A stretch of DNA of 30,453 nucleotides from Aureobasidium sp. EXF-3400 (GCA_024195585.1 SWBL01000468.1:1-30453), one strand, 5' to 3'; shown: positions 1 to 10,422, numbered from the stretch's first letter. Notes: a model not told the origin generated them from the sequence alone. Translations and numbers: made by a program.

Positions 1-187
1 CCGACGACGACATGTCGTGGTGGGCGGGAGGGGGGTAGTGAGGAACTTCGTACTGCATGACTCTGTCGGGAGTGTCTGATGGAAACTTGTTAGTATTCAG
101 GATGCTATTCAACTTCATTCTGCCGACGATGCCGCTGTCCCTCCTCATGCTGGGCCACAAGAGCGAGTCTATCCGAGGAAGCAACAT
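1..187 (-). CDS. Partial 5' end of an unidentified protein gene (runs off left edge)
   Basis: Reading the minus strand from an ATG at 187, the frame stays open for 62 codons to the window edge. The peptide begins MLLPRIDSLLW, has further in-frame Met codons (for example MKLNSILN and MQYEVPHYPPPAHHD) and becomes proline-, histidine- and serine-rich. An in-frame TGA lies about 100 nt upstream, so 187 is the first possible ATG of this frame. I do not recognise the family. A low-complexity N-terminus behind a long spliced leader and several kb of gene-free DNA fits a regulatory protein such as a transcription factor, but that is inference from context only. The true start could be a later Met. 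The piece is too short to exclude a chance ORF. Confidence 0.4.
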   Translation of the reverse strand, partial: MLLPRIDSLLWPSMRRDSGIVGRMKLNSILNTNKFPSDTPDRVMQYEVPHYPPPAHHDMSSS

Positions 188-437
188 GTGGGCGTATGAG
201 ACTAAATGTCTGGGTGTGTGCAGAGAAGACTTTCGGCACACGGCGCGTGTGTGTTTGGGACTACTGACTGATAGGCAGGGTTTTGTCTTGCTTCACCAGA
301 TACGCGTTGGAGTGAAATGCGCGAAGAGATGCAGACGTGCAGAGAGCAGAGAACAACGAGACAAACGCGTCGAAGACAAAATTCGATCGACGGTGTTGTG
401 GTCGGGTGGGAAGTGAGAGTCGGAAGAGCGGTCAAGG

Positions 438-713
438 CTGTGTTGAAATCATGTTAGTTGCTGAGTATTGGTAACGGTGAGAGAGTGAATGTATAGGCAG
501 CGACGTCGACGACGACATGAGTGGATGTGTGGGTAGGGGGAGGGACCGACGAAAGTGTCAGGGCGTTGCGGTCGATATGCGGTCGATGCGCGCGATGGAT
601 GGATGCAGCACAGAAGGGACGGGTGTCGGGAAAACGCGTGTGTGGATAGAAAAAAAACACAACGACGAGGGCGATGATAGGGAGGCGAGGATGGAGAGAG
701 ACAACAAACATAC
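438..713 (-). other. Probable intron in the 5' leader of the left-edge gene
   Basis: On the minus strand a GTATGT donor begins at 713. A CTAAC branch-like motif followed by a CACAG acceptor ends the interval at 438. The 276 nt between are strongly pyrimidine-rich with no convincing coding content. The flanking exons have no good ATG-initiated frame, so this is best read as a 5'-UTR intron of the gene entering at 187. It is much longer than the other introns of the window (48-63 nt, apart from two of 143 and 155). The splice sites are seen; the link to the left-edge gene is inferred. Confidence 0.45.
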
Positions 714-3700
714 CTTTGGCGGGGACGATAGCGAAAACTGCGCACAGTGTGTAAAAGAAACAAAAGAAGAAGCCGCGACTTGACGGAGACTCTTTCTTGA
801 TCTTCTGGTCGATGAGAGTGCGCAGAATGATGGTTTGGAAGGAAGGAGCGTAGACCAAGATGCGACCGAGGATTTTGGCAGGAGGGCTGTGGTCTTGACA
901 CGCTAACCCGATTCGGACGCCTCAAACACCCGTCGACTTTTCTCCTGCTCGAATTTTACACTTCTGGTGTGATGCCTCTTGAGGAGATTGCCTCGTGTCA
1001 GATTCTCTGTGTGGTGTGCACTTTTACTTTTGTGCCTTTAGTCCTTGTTCTCCTTTTCTGGCTGAGTATCTGCCGACCCGGACGTGCCTCTGACCGACGT
1101 CACCGGGTTCTATTATGGTCACCTTCGAGAAGGTCGAGAGAAGTCCCGAGGAATAGCGCCCCTGGTCTGTTTCACTCTTTGACAAGTCGCGGATGTCCTG
1201 CACCGAATCTCTGGGCACTGTTTCGAGGCTCTCCGAGGGAAATGAATCACTCAGTCCTGCTTGCTTTCCAGTCCAGTCTTGATTTGATTCGTAATCTCGC
1301 AGGCTTGTCTGGCTCTACGGGATTTAGTTTCGTCTTCTCCTTTTTTGCGGATTTCCAGTTGCGTTGCTGCTGACGGCTGTCGGCGGTCTCGTCCTTCCAG
1401 AGTGCGCGTATTCTCTCCCGTGTGACCGAATCGGTTCTCGGATCACGACAAGTCCGTGAAGTTGACGTCTGATCTTCCTGTCAGTTACAACCTCATGCGG
1501 TCCGTTTAGTGTACCTCACGTTATGGGTATGCGCAAAGTATTTGCTGCCAGCGGTTCTTGTGTGAGATCGTACAGTCAATTACGTTGCAGTTTATGTGCT
1601 CGTATGTGTAGCTGTGTGATTTTTCGATATGCAGATAGATGCTCTGGTCCAGCCAAGTTGGTCAGTTGGTGGTTGGATGATGGCAGGTCCAAGGTGAAGT
1701 TCAATGATGAGGAACGAGAAAGGTGTACAGGATATGGCCAAGTTATGGGAGATGGGACGGGATAAATGCAACCAGGAACGGCGGCATCATGTTATCATGA
1801 TGCAAAGAGAGGCTTCAGACTGGTCTTTGCCATATTCTACTACTGCATCTTGATCTGAGCGTCCCCCTGTTGACCAGTACCCAAGCGGGTTCGAAATAAG
1901 CATGTATGCTCCGCACCCGCTGCTCCATCAATCTCACTTGGATACGGCTCTGATGAGCGCATTGTCAATCTCAATATGGCCCAGATCTGAGGGCCGTGAC
2001 ATCGACGGTCGAATCATGATCCAACACCACTCACGCCGTCTACCAACAGATCAGTGCGCCAGCTTGTTCACTAACAAGTCTAACAGCTGTTCGACCAGCC
2101 AAAGGATCGTGTGGTGGTCGATGCGCACTTACAACCCTCCAAGGACTTAACGGATGGGTGATGCTTGCAGCAAGAATACGCAACTTGGGACAAGTCAGTT
2201 CCGCCACCAACCCAGAAGCTTGGTAAGTTGGTGGCTGCAAAGTGTGCACACCTGCATGAAAGATTTCCCATTTTTGCAAATCATCTGTGCTAGGAAAGCT
2301 TTGGCGACGGCGGGACGGACCAGCCCTGCCCTGACAGATCCGGTCGACGATACAAACCAAGCCAAGTCGACGAGCACTGTGCGCATTTGAGTCTTGTGTG
2401 CCTCAGGGACAGAACTTTGAGCAACTGCCATGATCAGAGCGTATCAAAACGGTTCGAGGGTTCAAGTTTTCAGGTGGCTCGAGAGCATAAAGAGGTCTGA
2501 TACACATACAGTGTACGATATGTGCGGAAGCGAGCAACAGCACCACAAACGGCCACGCTCGTGTACTCGGGTGGTGCACACCGTTGCTATCCAAGAACCT
2601 CTACTCACGACTTAGGAACCATCCTGAAACACTCGCGAGGATGCACGAAGACGCATCTTTGCAGGACACCAAACTCGTGGTATCTTGCAACCATGCATAC
2701 TCGGCCATAGTGTTTCTCTCATTTGTTTTGCGTGTGTGTGTCCTTTTATCACAGCCAATAAACTTACGATCACAGAAATGTCCCGGCTGCGTCAGGCCGA
2801 CTGCACTAGAGATCCATCTGCTCACCCGATCTAGCCGCCGAAAGAAACTTGGCCGAGAGTTTCGATCAATCACTAAGCCATCACTATGGAGGATCTTCTA
2901 CCTCGCGTTGCAGGCAGAGGTGATCGTGCAACGATCTGGGTATCTATTGAGGCAATCTTTTGATCAAAGATCACCAGTGCTCGTACTACAAAGATACCTG
3001 GACTGGTGACGCCATTTGCGATGGCGCAACAAGGAAAGAAGACGTGCGTTGACAGCGGCCAGAAAGTGGCAGGGTGTCGGTGCGTCTCTTGCACTCATCC
3101 CTCTCGAGGTCCCGGCTACCTGGATTTGCCTGTCGACATGGGCGATCGCGCCATGGGCTAGTTCTTCTGTCCGTGTGTTCCCCGCCGCCATGCTCTGTCA
3201 ACGCGCATCAACTGCGGGTCGTAGTGAATGTCCGTTCTTTTTTGTGGACCTTGCCAGGGGAAAATCATCCGCTATCGACTTGCAGAGTCATGTTAGACAG
3301 CATCGCAAGAAGCCATGTGGAGATATAATTACATATGGGTCTCTTGAGATTGTCGGTCAAATGACTTGTCTTGCGGCAATCATGCCTAGCAATGCCGCCG
3401 GCGTTGACTATTTACTGCAGTGCATACATTTGTTGCTGGCCATGCAACTACGAAACTCGTGTCTACCAGCTGGGCGTGGCATTTCCAAATCTTCCGTGCA
3501 TGCACCACTCAACGGGAAACCGCGAGCTCATGCCACAGAGTCGATGCACATGCACTCGGAGGATAGTACACACACAAGGCTGAGCCTTATAAGGTTTCGG
3601 GGAACAAAGACCAACAGTGAAATTCGAGCTGATACTCCACCGGCGTCATGTAGGGCTTGCATATACCGCTCTGGACAGCTCCAGCTTCCAGGTGTCGACC

Positions 3701-5975
3701 TATGAAAGCTTTCATGGTACAAAACGACAACTATGTATCATACTACGAGATGAACATGCTATCCGGCCGAAAGAAGAGCCTGACAATCGAACATATTCTC
3801 TAGAAGCTATACTCACTGGGAAGAGAGTAGGATATTGGATACTATGACTTTTGAAGGAATGGATCACGAGTGAGGTCATGTGGCTTTGTCGGGAGTGCAA
3901 TTGAAGTTAACAGATCACCACCAACATATCGCGATCATTCTTCGAAGATTCTGAGATTGGATATTGCCCTGTCTGCCTTACGCACGTACTTCACTCTTGG
4001 ACCATCTTGCTATAATGATTGACGGCAAGCCATCAGATTGAGGCTGCAGATTGCCGCTGACTTGGCGACGTCCGATTTTTAACCGACTTCCACAACGAGT
4101 GTCTTGCATCTGCTTGCATGATGCATCAATCTATCATCAAGAGTCAATTTCTTCAGCACAACCGGAACCCGGGTCTGAACAGCAGGTCGCCGAATGACTC
4201 TCTGTCGCTTTTCATGGTGGACTCTTGCGATTGACGAATTTGACAGGTCTAGTTGACCATTTGTGATGCAAAACGACCAGCATATATTCAATCGCTTGTC
4301 GTTGGGTTATGATACCGCTCACATTCCGTACTCGGCGGTGACATGCAAATCCAATATACAGAGGCCGACTCACACCGACTATTCATTTGATTGACAGCAT
4401 AATCGTCGCGACGAACCATTTCTGGAAGCGGTGGGTTCAGCCCTGCCCAAAGGCACCTCAATCGTGAGCAAATCCTCGGAATGGGTAATCAGAGACACGC
4501 TTCCGAGTCTGAAACAGACCTCACAGTCTCATACTAATTGTCCAGTTCCCAAAGAAGAAACCAGAGGGCCATGTGAGCATGGCATTGACCATCGGCTCTT
4601 TCATATATCACATATTCTGGGTGTGTTCTCTCGCCTGCATTAGTGAGTTTCCCACATATCGCTCTACCACTATCTTCGTGTTGGACTGGCCGAGCTTCCG
4701 GATTAGAGTTTGCCCTGGTGTGCAGTACTGGACTGGAGGCCTGAAAGATCATGATGACCTCTTCATCGCGGCTATCCGAAACAGACGAGACAGCCGTCTC
4801 CTTAGAGCTGCATGCGATTGCATCACTGAAGATGTGAGTGTCGAGCGGCAAGTGATTGTGCGTTTGAGAGGGTCAAATCGCTCGCCAGACATTCGTGTCA
4901 AATGTTCAGTGATGGTTTGGCTACTCTCTTGGCTGTCGGAGTATTCCAACATCATGAGTCAGCCTGGCACCTCGCAGCTTGCAGAAGCCTTCGTGCTCGG
5001 TAGTAACTACTGCACGAGACAGAATACAGCTCCACTCGAATCCTTCTTCTTCACCTTCTACTGTACCTCAGCTCATACATGTCTGCATGCTCCCTGCGTG
5101 GCTTCTGGGCACGAGACTCATCGCATGAACTCTGCTGCGAGCCCGCTACGTGGAATCTTGGGGACTTTGCTGTCCCCAACTACCTGGTTCAAGTCTCCTT
5201 GTGGATCCTATGCCAGCTCAACGTCTGCGAAGAACCTTGTGCTTGAGCTTTGCCGTGCGTGCGAACCTAGTCAATATTCATCTAGTCATCGGTGGACATA
5301 TAGGTTGCAGATAATCGTCCGTATAACCAGTGTCAAAGTTGTGGTGCTGTTGTTCACTCGTAAACCCATTGAGCCGGTAGTTTCTCACCTCACAAACTAT
5401 GGTGGAGGTTTGGATAATTACGCATCATGGGTTTCAACGGGAAACCACACCCAGATCGACTACTCCAAGATATCCCAGGTCCGTAGAAGCAAGGTGACAT
5501 CAGTCAAGGTCGTAGATGTGAAGGAAGTACATCCTCTTCGTTGGTATAGACTTAGATCGATGTGACAAAACGACGCCAGGGTCGTACCTACAGTAAAGCC
5601 ACATAGCCATGTTATCGCGTCAGCTACATCAAACGCAAAACTCGACAAAAGATCGAATAACGGGATGCTGTGCATCTCGCTTATTCTAAGTCGATATACG
5701 TTAGAGATGACATCCATTCTTATCAACACATCATCATCCCTCTCCGTTCGTTTATGTCGAACAAGGTGATATACTACTTCGAGTAACGTGATTTGTAGAG
5801 GGACGTATGTCTCGATCGATAACTCCGACAACAGCAATAAGATGAAACCCGCCGAGGGCCAGCAAATAGGGTATAGAGCGGTATAGCAAGATAAGGAAAG
5901 CAAAAACAAAGAACACTCCCATCATGCAGTTGTTATCATCATCAACACTCTAGCAAACCAACCACTTCCCTCACA
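714..5975. other. Gene-poor region, no recognisable gene
   Basis: About 5.3 kb in which no ORF resembles a known family and no spliced model could be built. Most ORFs here start at TTG or GTG and have random-looking composition. I saw no tRNA, rRNA or transposase. The only item standing out by length is an ORF at 4579-5565, listed separately. The left part is probably promoter and leader of the gene at 1-187; the right end (about 5850-5975) would be 3' UTR of the Ecm11 gene. Elsewhere in this window neighbouring genes are 33 bp to about 1.9 kb apart, so this spacing is exceptional. Confidence 0.6.
4579..5565 (+). CDS. Orphan ORF of 328 codons, unknown, doubtful
   Basis: An uninterrupted ATG-to-TGA frame of 328 codons in otherwise gene-free DNA, with no coding frame on the other strand to explain it as a shadow. 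The product has no motif I recognise. It is rich in Cys, His, Ser, Arg and Trp, with one short hydrophobic stretch at the N-terminus and none of the composition of a normal soluble enzyme. The first 37 codons have roughly 60 percent G or C at the third position, which is compatible with coding but not decisive. It could be a lineage-specific gene, part of a long non-coding transcript, or chance. Confidence 0.22.
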   Translation: MALTIGSFIYHIFWVCSLACISEFPTYRSTTIFVLDWPSFRIRVCPGVQYWTGGLKDHDDLFIAAIRNRRDSRLLRAACDCITEDVSVERQVIVRLRGSNRSPDIRVKCSVMVWLLSWLSEYSNIMSQPGTSQLAEAFVLGSNYCTRQNTAPLESFFFTFYCTSAHTCLHAPCVASGHETHRMNSAASPLRGILGTLLSPTTWFKSPCGSYASSTSAKNLVLELCRACEPSQYSSSHRWTYRLQIIVRITSVKVVVLLFTRKPIEPVVSHLTNYGGGLDNYASWVSTGNHTQIDYSKISQVRRSKVTSVKVVDVKEVHPLRWYRLRSM

Positions 5976-7436
5976 TCACTCAGTGAACTTCTGCTTCTTC
6001 TTTGGCGTACCCACCAGGACCAGCTTTCCTGTCCTCTTCATCTCTGACAACGTATCGTCGGTAATCTTTCTTTTCTTGGTGAGCGCCTGCTGTCTCTGAG
6101 CAATTCGCTGCTCGAATTGTGAAGCCAATTCACGCCTATTTCTACGTGCAGCTTTGAGCTTATCAAAGATATCCGAGAAGCGTTTCTGGAACCAATCTCC
6201 GGCCTCTTCCCACTGTTCAATATCCAACGAAGCAAAGAGCTCTTTCTGACGGTGAGTATCGAGCTCGGTGAAGGCACTAAGTCTCTCTTCTAGTGGCTTT
6301 GAGGAGGGATCTGATGGAGCATCGTGAATATCCTCACGGGGTGCTCCATCGAAAGGCTCTCTCTGCAGGTCGTCAAAGTCCTTTGCGTACAATTCGTCAG
6401 GCTCATAATCGAGATCCTCTGGGTATGTATCTTGTTCGTAATCTTCTTCCGATAGGTCTTCAACTCCTTGCTGCGGCTGATGAGGTCCATTATGTTGCCG
6501 ATGATGGACTGCATTGTGTTGCTGAGGATGGACTCCATTGTGTTGCTGAAGATGGACTCCATTGTGTTGCTGAGGATGGGCTCCATTGACGTACTGCTCC
6601 TGAGGATGAACCCCTCTCGTATACTGCTGATGGTGGCCGCCGGCTTCATTGGTGTACTTTTGGCGGTGGTCGGCTGTGATGATTTGGCCACGAGCAGGCT
6701 GTCGATGTGCTTGGCCAGGCTGTTCAATAGTAACTATGGCAGCGGCTTGGTGCATCGTGGCAGCCTGGGAGGAAGTTGGAAGCTGCTCTAGAGCATGTTT
6801 GGGAACAGGCCGAGGAAGTACTTGAGTCTTGTTTCGTGATTTCTTCTGATGTTGCACATCTCGAGGAAGTATCGTGGGATTAGGCACGACTTTGAATGCA
6901 TTTTTGGAGAGTGGAGCGTGAGGTGGCTGGGTCTGAGAGACCAAAGGAGTGGAGGCAACATTTCTCTGTGAGTCTCCGGTCATGTGCTTGGCACGAGATG
7001 GAGTCTGTGGATGGTCTGGTTCGACTTCGTTCTCAGAGTAGTCGGTTTGGTCTGGTTCGCCCTCGGTGGTAGATGGGTAGGAGTTTGGATTGGTATAGCC
7101 AGAATGAGCTGCGTTCTTTTGCATCTGCGACATCAGATGATCGAGCTCGGCAGGCGCAGGATGGTCAGTTTCATAATGGCCTTGGTCAGCCTGGTCGCCG
7201 TACGCGTCATATCCCTCTGCATTCTGGAAGTCATCCGAAGCAGCGTGATCATTTTCACCAAGCGAAGAGCGAGTGTCGTCGAAACCATCCGTGTCTGTGT
7301 GGTATCCATTATGCTCCACGACATTGCGCGTTGTTTGGGCGGTTGCTGGCCGATCGAGAGGTGGTGGAATATGATGGTCATCAGTATCGACGGGATTACG
7401 CTCCCGAACGAATTTATTCATGTTCATGCCCGACAT
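5976..7436 (-). CDS. ecm11: Ecm11-domain protein (putative synaptonemal complex factor)
   Basis: A single-exon 486-residue protein. The conserved part is the C-terminus, about residues 372-470, with the Ecm11 hallmark WEEAGDWF at 409-416 followed by a long basic amphipathic helix rich in Arg, Lys, Glu and Gln, then the basic clusters KKRK (454-457) and PKKKQK near the end, likely nuclear localisation signals. In budding yeast Ecm11 acts with Gmc2 to assemble the central element of the synaptonemal complex in meiosis; the same nuclear meiotic role here is inferred from the domain. Residues 1-370 are low-complexity, rich in His, Gln, Asn, Asp and Pro, with an octapeptide repeat encoded at 6493-6588. 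The gene is divergent from the F-box gene across about 230 bp, which must hold both promoters. Domain assignment is good; function in this fungus is untested. Confidence 0.85.
   Translation of the reverse strand: MSGMNMNKFVRERNPVDTDDHHIPPPLDRPATAQTTRNVVEHNGYHTDTDGFDDTRSSLGENDHAASDDFQNAEGYDAYGDQADQGHYETDHPAPAELDHLMSQMQKNAAHSGYTNPNSYPSTTEGEPDQTDYSENEVEPDHPQTPSRAKHMTGDSQRNVASTPLVSQTQPPHAPLSKNAFKVVPNPTILPRDVQHQKKSRNKTQVLPRPVPKHALEQLPTSSQAATMHQAAAIVTIEQPGQAHRQPARGQIITADHRQKYTNEAGGHHQQYTRGVHPQEQYVNGAHPQQHNGVHLQQHNGVHPQQHNAVHHRQHNGPHQPQQGVEDLSEEDYEQDTYPEDLDYEPDELYAKDFDDLQREPFDGAPREDIHDAPSDPSSKPLEERLSAFTELDTHRQKELFASLDIEQWEEAGDWFQKRFSDIFDKLKAARRNRRELASQFEQRIAQRQQALTKKRKITDDTLSEMKRTGKLVLVGTPKKKQKFTE
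6493..6588 (-). repeat. Four tandem 24-bp coding repeats in the Ecm11 gene
   Basis: Four consecutive 24-bp units at 6493, 6517, 6541 and 6565 differ from one another at only a few bases. On the coding (minus) strand each encodes an octapeptide of the type HPQQHNGV, with variants at positions 2, 3, 7 and 8. The period is a multiple of three, so copy-number change keeps frame. The array lies in the disordered middle of the protein, outside the conserved domain. Confidence 0.9.
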
Positions 7437-7667
7437 GGCGACGGACCCTTCGAAACTTTATTGATCCACGACGTGATGAAGGTTATGGTAGAAATTCAAT
7501 CGCTCGAAACGGAATAAACAATGCGATAAGACTCCTTATCGTCGACCCCGCGCCTTCCTGCGCGTCACTACTTCCACTTCCACTCAGCCACTCCTTCCTC
7601 GAACCGCACCTGCTTGTCTTGAGCGAATAGTTTCTCTCGCCGACCATAACATCATTATACCCATAGG
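7437..7667. promoter_or_regulatory. Bidirectional promoter between Ecm11 and F-box genes
   Basis: This 231-bp gap separates two divergently transcribed start codons, so both promoters must lie here. No motif was recognised with confidence. Confidence 0.5.
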
Positions 7668-8633
7668 ATGAACAGTATGCAGATTCAAGGCTTCGAGGCA
7701 TTGCCCAACGAGGTACTATCAATACGTCATGTTGATCTCGTTGGTGCTCAGCTAATCCACAGGCAGCTTCTATACGACATATTGCAATCTTTCACCACGA
7801 AGAATGTCTTGACCTTTGCTGCAGTTTCACGTAGATTTCATTCAATTTGTGTCAGGATCCTGCAGAACCGCTTGACAGCCGCGGCTACCTTGCTTGACCA
7901 TATTTTGATGCTCGAGCTGTATCCACCCAGTGCCCGATTGACAGCTGGTAAGCTGTTCTGCACATCGCTAGGTACCTCGGGTCTGGATGAAGATTCCATA
8001 AAGAGTCTCTCCGACTCGGCAAAAATCGGTCATCTGGGTAAAGCTGTGTATTCGAGATTCAAACCTCAACATCAAGAAACGCGAAGACCTTCTCTCAAAC
8101 ATCCTGCTGGAGACATCCCAGGCTCAAGGACTCATCCGAGCTCCGCTGACCCGAGCATTCACGTTCACAACACAGAGAGCAATCTGGTCTCGCAACAAGT
8201 ATCTTTGGACGCGGACGAGCTGTTTACTCAACTGATCGCGGCCCTTATGTTAGTCAAGCCTGGACCACGTCCAGACACGATACTTACAGCCGTCGAGGTC
8301 TGCGAGGGTACCATCAGAGTCTGGAGAGACTGGCTGGCCAAACAGACGAAAGCAGCTGCCAACTCGAGCTCTAGTGTTCCAGCAAATGATCCTTCTATTC
8401 TTTGGGTGAATACAGCAAACAATGCTGTTGGTGTCAAATTTCAAGTCAAGGAAAAGAAGTGGAGGAGAGACAACCCTGTCTTATTCTCGTCGGAGGAGGA
8501 AGTCGCAGTTTCGTATACGGTCGATCTTGAAGAGGTGGTATTAAGAACGTCGCATTTGTTGTTCATGGTGGAGGAATCGTTGAGAGAACAGTACGAACCA
8601 CTTAGTAGGCAGTTGTACTTGAGACCGGTGTAA
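7668..8633 (+). CDS. F-box domain protein
   Basis: Exons 7668-7712 and 7767-8633, 303 residues. The 54-nt intron 7713-7766 is a multiple of three without a stop, so unspliced DNA also reads through. Splicing is preferred because it restores a canonical F-box start, LPNELLYDILQSF, followed by a hydrophobic helix and an SRRFHSICVRIL segment (residues about 10-45); read-through would put 18 odd residues inside that helix. F-box proteins link targets to SCF ubiquitin ligases through Skp1. The rest has no repeat domain (no WD40 or LRR): an alpha-helical LELYPPSARLT region, a Ser/His/Pro-rich linker, and a C-terminal section about residues 215-303. The target is unknown. It is convergent with the ALKBH6 gene, stop codons only 33 bp apart. 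Confidence 0.8.
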   Translation: MNSMQIQGFEALPNEVLSIRHVDLVGAQLIHRQLLYDILQSFTTKNVLTFAAVSRRFHSICVRILQNRLTAAATLLDHILMLELYPPSARLTAGKLFCTSLGTSGLDEDSIKSLSDSAKIGHLGKAVYSRFKPQHQETRRPSLKHPAGDIPGSRTHPSSADPSIHVHNTESNLVSQQVSLDADELFTQLIAALMLVKPGPRPDTILTAVEVCEGTIRVWRDWLAKQTKAAANSSSSVPANDPSILWVNTANNAVGVKFQVKEKKWRRDNPVLFSSEEEVAVSYTVDLEEVVLRTSHLLFMVEESLREQYEPLSRQLYLRPV

Positions 8634-8666
8634 GATCTGAATGAGTCGGACATTGGTCTTGACAAC

Positions 8667-9386
8667 TCAGCCTCTCGGTCTACCCAAGATCCTCGCTCCA
8701 ACCTTTGAGACTTTGAGAACATCTCTGTAAGTGAGACTGATTCTAGTCGTGCGCACGTTTTTGCTTCCATTGTCAATTATGATCTTGCTGTCGCCAAGGA
8801 GACCCCAATTAGCCACAGTATCGGGTCTCAAGTCCTTGTCAACCTCGATTTCTGAGATGCCATGAAGAGTGTCGGTATATGCGGATCCACAGGTGACAAG
8901 CAGAGAGCGTGGTTCTTGCAAAACCCGCCATTTTGGCGTCGAATTGAGACGAGATTCTTCTCCATCTTGTGTCTTTTCGTAGATATCGAGACACAGGGTA
9001 CTCGACAAGCTTACAGTGGCTACGATTGGATAGTATGCTGCGCCATCCTCGTGCGGCATGATTCCTTCATTTGGATTGTACTCGTTGATCAAGACGTGGT
9101 TTGGCGCGTGGTGTGGACTGTCACTGAAAAGACCAAGTGTCTTGAATTTCGAGATGATTGGGTCCACGAGCCATAAAGGTAACGGAGCTTCAAGCAAAGT
9201 GTTGCTTTTCGAGAGAGAGGACGGATGTGTTTGCAGGCGGCGGTGTTGTAATTGGATCCAACGATTTGATGGTATTGCGTTTAGCAAGTCTGCTTCTTCT
9301 TTGTGATCGATGAAGTCCGGTATGTAGAACATGCTATCTGGAATATCCGGGATCTTGGAGACATCCATGGTGTTGTCGGCTGCCAT
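8667..9386 (-). CDS. alkbh6: ALKBH6-like 2-oxoglutarate/Fe(II) dioxygenase
   Basis: A single-exon, 239-residue AlkB-family protein, close to the usual size of ALKBH6 (about 240). The HxD iron ligands are His112 and Asp114 (PHEDGAAYYP), the distal iron ligand is probably His175 (TLHGISEIEVD), and the 2-oxoglutarate-binding arginine motif RISLTYR is at 215-221. The N-terminal FYIPDFIDHKEEADLL is the typical AlkB entry segment. Family members oxidatively demethylate nucleic acids; the ALKBH6 substrate is less settled, so no substrate is claimed. All catalytic residues are present, so it should be active. The gene is divergent from the parvulin gene across about 250 bp and convergent with the F-box gene. 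Confidence 0.9.
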   Translation of the reverse strand: MAADNTMDVSKIPDIPDSMFYIPDFIDHKEEADLLNAIPSNRWIQLQHRRLQTHPSSLSKSNTLLEAPLPLWLVDPIISKFKTLGLFSDSPHHAPNHVLINEYNPNEGIMPHEDGAAYYPIVATVSLSSTLCLDIYEKTQDGEESRLNSTPKWRVLQEPRSLLVTCGSAYTDTLHGISEIEVDKDLRPDTVANWGLLGDSKIIIDNGSKNVRTTRISLTYRDVLKVSKVGARILGRPRG

Positions 9387-9636
9387 GTTTGTATGTGGTG
9401 GGCTGAATCTGACTGTGAAAAAAGTGATAGATGACTGGACGATGTGCAGTAGCGATTGTGCCCGACAATCGTCCGTGAGATGGCAACGCGATGGACACGA
9501 CGGGGCCAGTCAGGTGAAGCAGACACGATGTCAACGTAGGATGTTGCCAACACTCAAGCCACGCTCTGTGAGATTGTTCTGCACATCAGCCGCAGGACCA
9601 CTTTCCTCACGCAACAACAACACCTCTGTGATCAAG

Positions 9637-10106
9637 ATGGCACCAAAAAATAACAAAGGCAAAGCCAAGGAGCCAGAAAAGGCAGGTGCAGCAAAAGTCA
9701 AAGGAGGTTAGTGGTTTGAGTGGTGGCTGCTCCGTCCAGCATATTGACCTATTCGTCATTCAGCCCAGAGTATCAATGTTCGCCACATTCTATGTGAAAA
9801 GCACGCAAAGAAGGAAGAGGCACTTGCCAAGTTGAACGCTGGCGTCAAATTTGATGAAGTCGCTAGAGAGTTCTCCGAAGACAAGGCTCGCCAAGGTCAG
9901 TCGTCCAACCACATGCTCTTGAAACGTGAATCCTGATCAGATTTGTCACAGGTGGCTCATTGGGCTGGAAGACCAGGGGCAACCTCATGCCCGAGTTTGA
10001 GAATGTTGCTTTTGAGTTGCAGGCTAGCACTACTAATAGCCCGAAATGGGGCGAAGCAAAGACCAGTGAAGGCTACCACATCATTATGGTTGAGGGCAGA
10101 AAATAG
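9637..10106 (+). CDS. pin4: Parvulin-type peptidyl-prolyl isomerase (Pin4/Par14)
   Basis: Three exons, 9637-9706, 9764-9895 and 9952-10106, give 118 residues. Introns are 57 nt (GTTAGT donor) and 56 nt (GTCAGT donor, CACAG acceptor). The N-terminus is a short Lys/Ala-rich basic tail ([15 protein letters not shown]), typical of Par14. It is followed by a complete parvulin domain: [13 protein letters not shown], then [14 protein letters not shown] and the C-terminal [14 protein letters not shown]. There is no WW domain, which separates it from Ess1/Pin1. Par14 proteins isomerise prolyl bonds and are linked to ribosome biogenesis and chromatin in animals; the role here is inferred. Both junctions restore conserved parvulin sequence, so the model is well supported. 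It shares a 250-bp divergent promoter region with the ALKBH6 gene. Confidence 0.92.
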
Positions 10107-10422
10107 AGAGGTACTCTAAGTTACGGACCAAGAAGATCAATGACAGCCAACGCTATCCTTCACCAGCTTCGTTGGAACCGAGGCAAGAACTTGGTCTGAC
10201 ATTTCGATCAACTAGCGAAGAGAATTGCGTGCAGGAGAATGCTGCCCAAGGCACATTCGAAAGGAGTGTAAGAAGAACACGAATAAGAAGAAAACCTCGA
10301 CAAGGTGGAAAGAGAAAAGGAAAACAAGATCTCGAAACGATTCCTGATCGTCCGTCAAATGTCTACAATCATGCCATCATCACATCTGTCCTCAGTATAT
10401 GCCCATTCAGAACCATAACCGT
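10107..10422. other. Convergent intergenic region, parvulin / ferric reductase
   Basis: This 316-bp gap lies between two converging stop codons and must hold both 3' UTRs. It includes a purine-rich tract around 10265-10335 on the plus strand. No gene or repeat was seen. Confidence 0.5.

Noticed and set aside
1784..1803. 8-bp perfect hairpin with TTAT loop; a similar one at 5158-5179
   Set aside because: Several 8-bp inverted repeats at short spacing are expected by chance in 30 kb.
1884..1897. GGTTCGAAAT, resembling a tRNA T-loop
   Set aside because: The T-stem does not pair, and no D-arm, anticodon arm or acceptor stem could be placed around it.
3016..3705. 229-codon plus-strand frame in the gene-poor region
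   Set aside because: It opens with TTG, its first ATG is far inside, and the peptide looks random.
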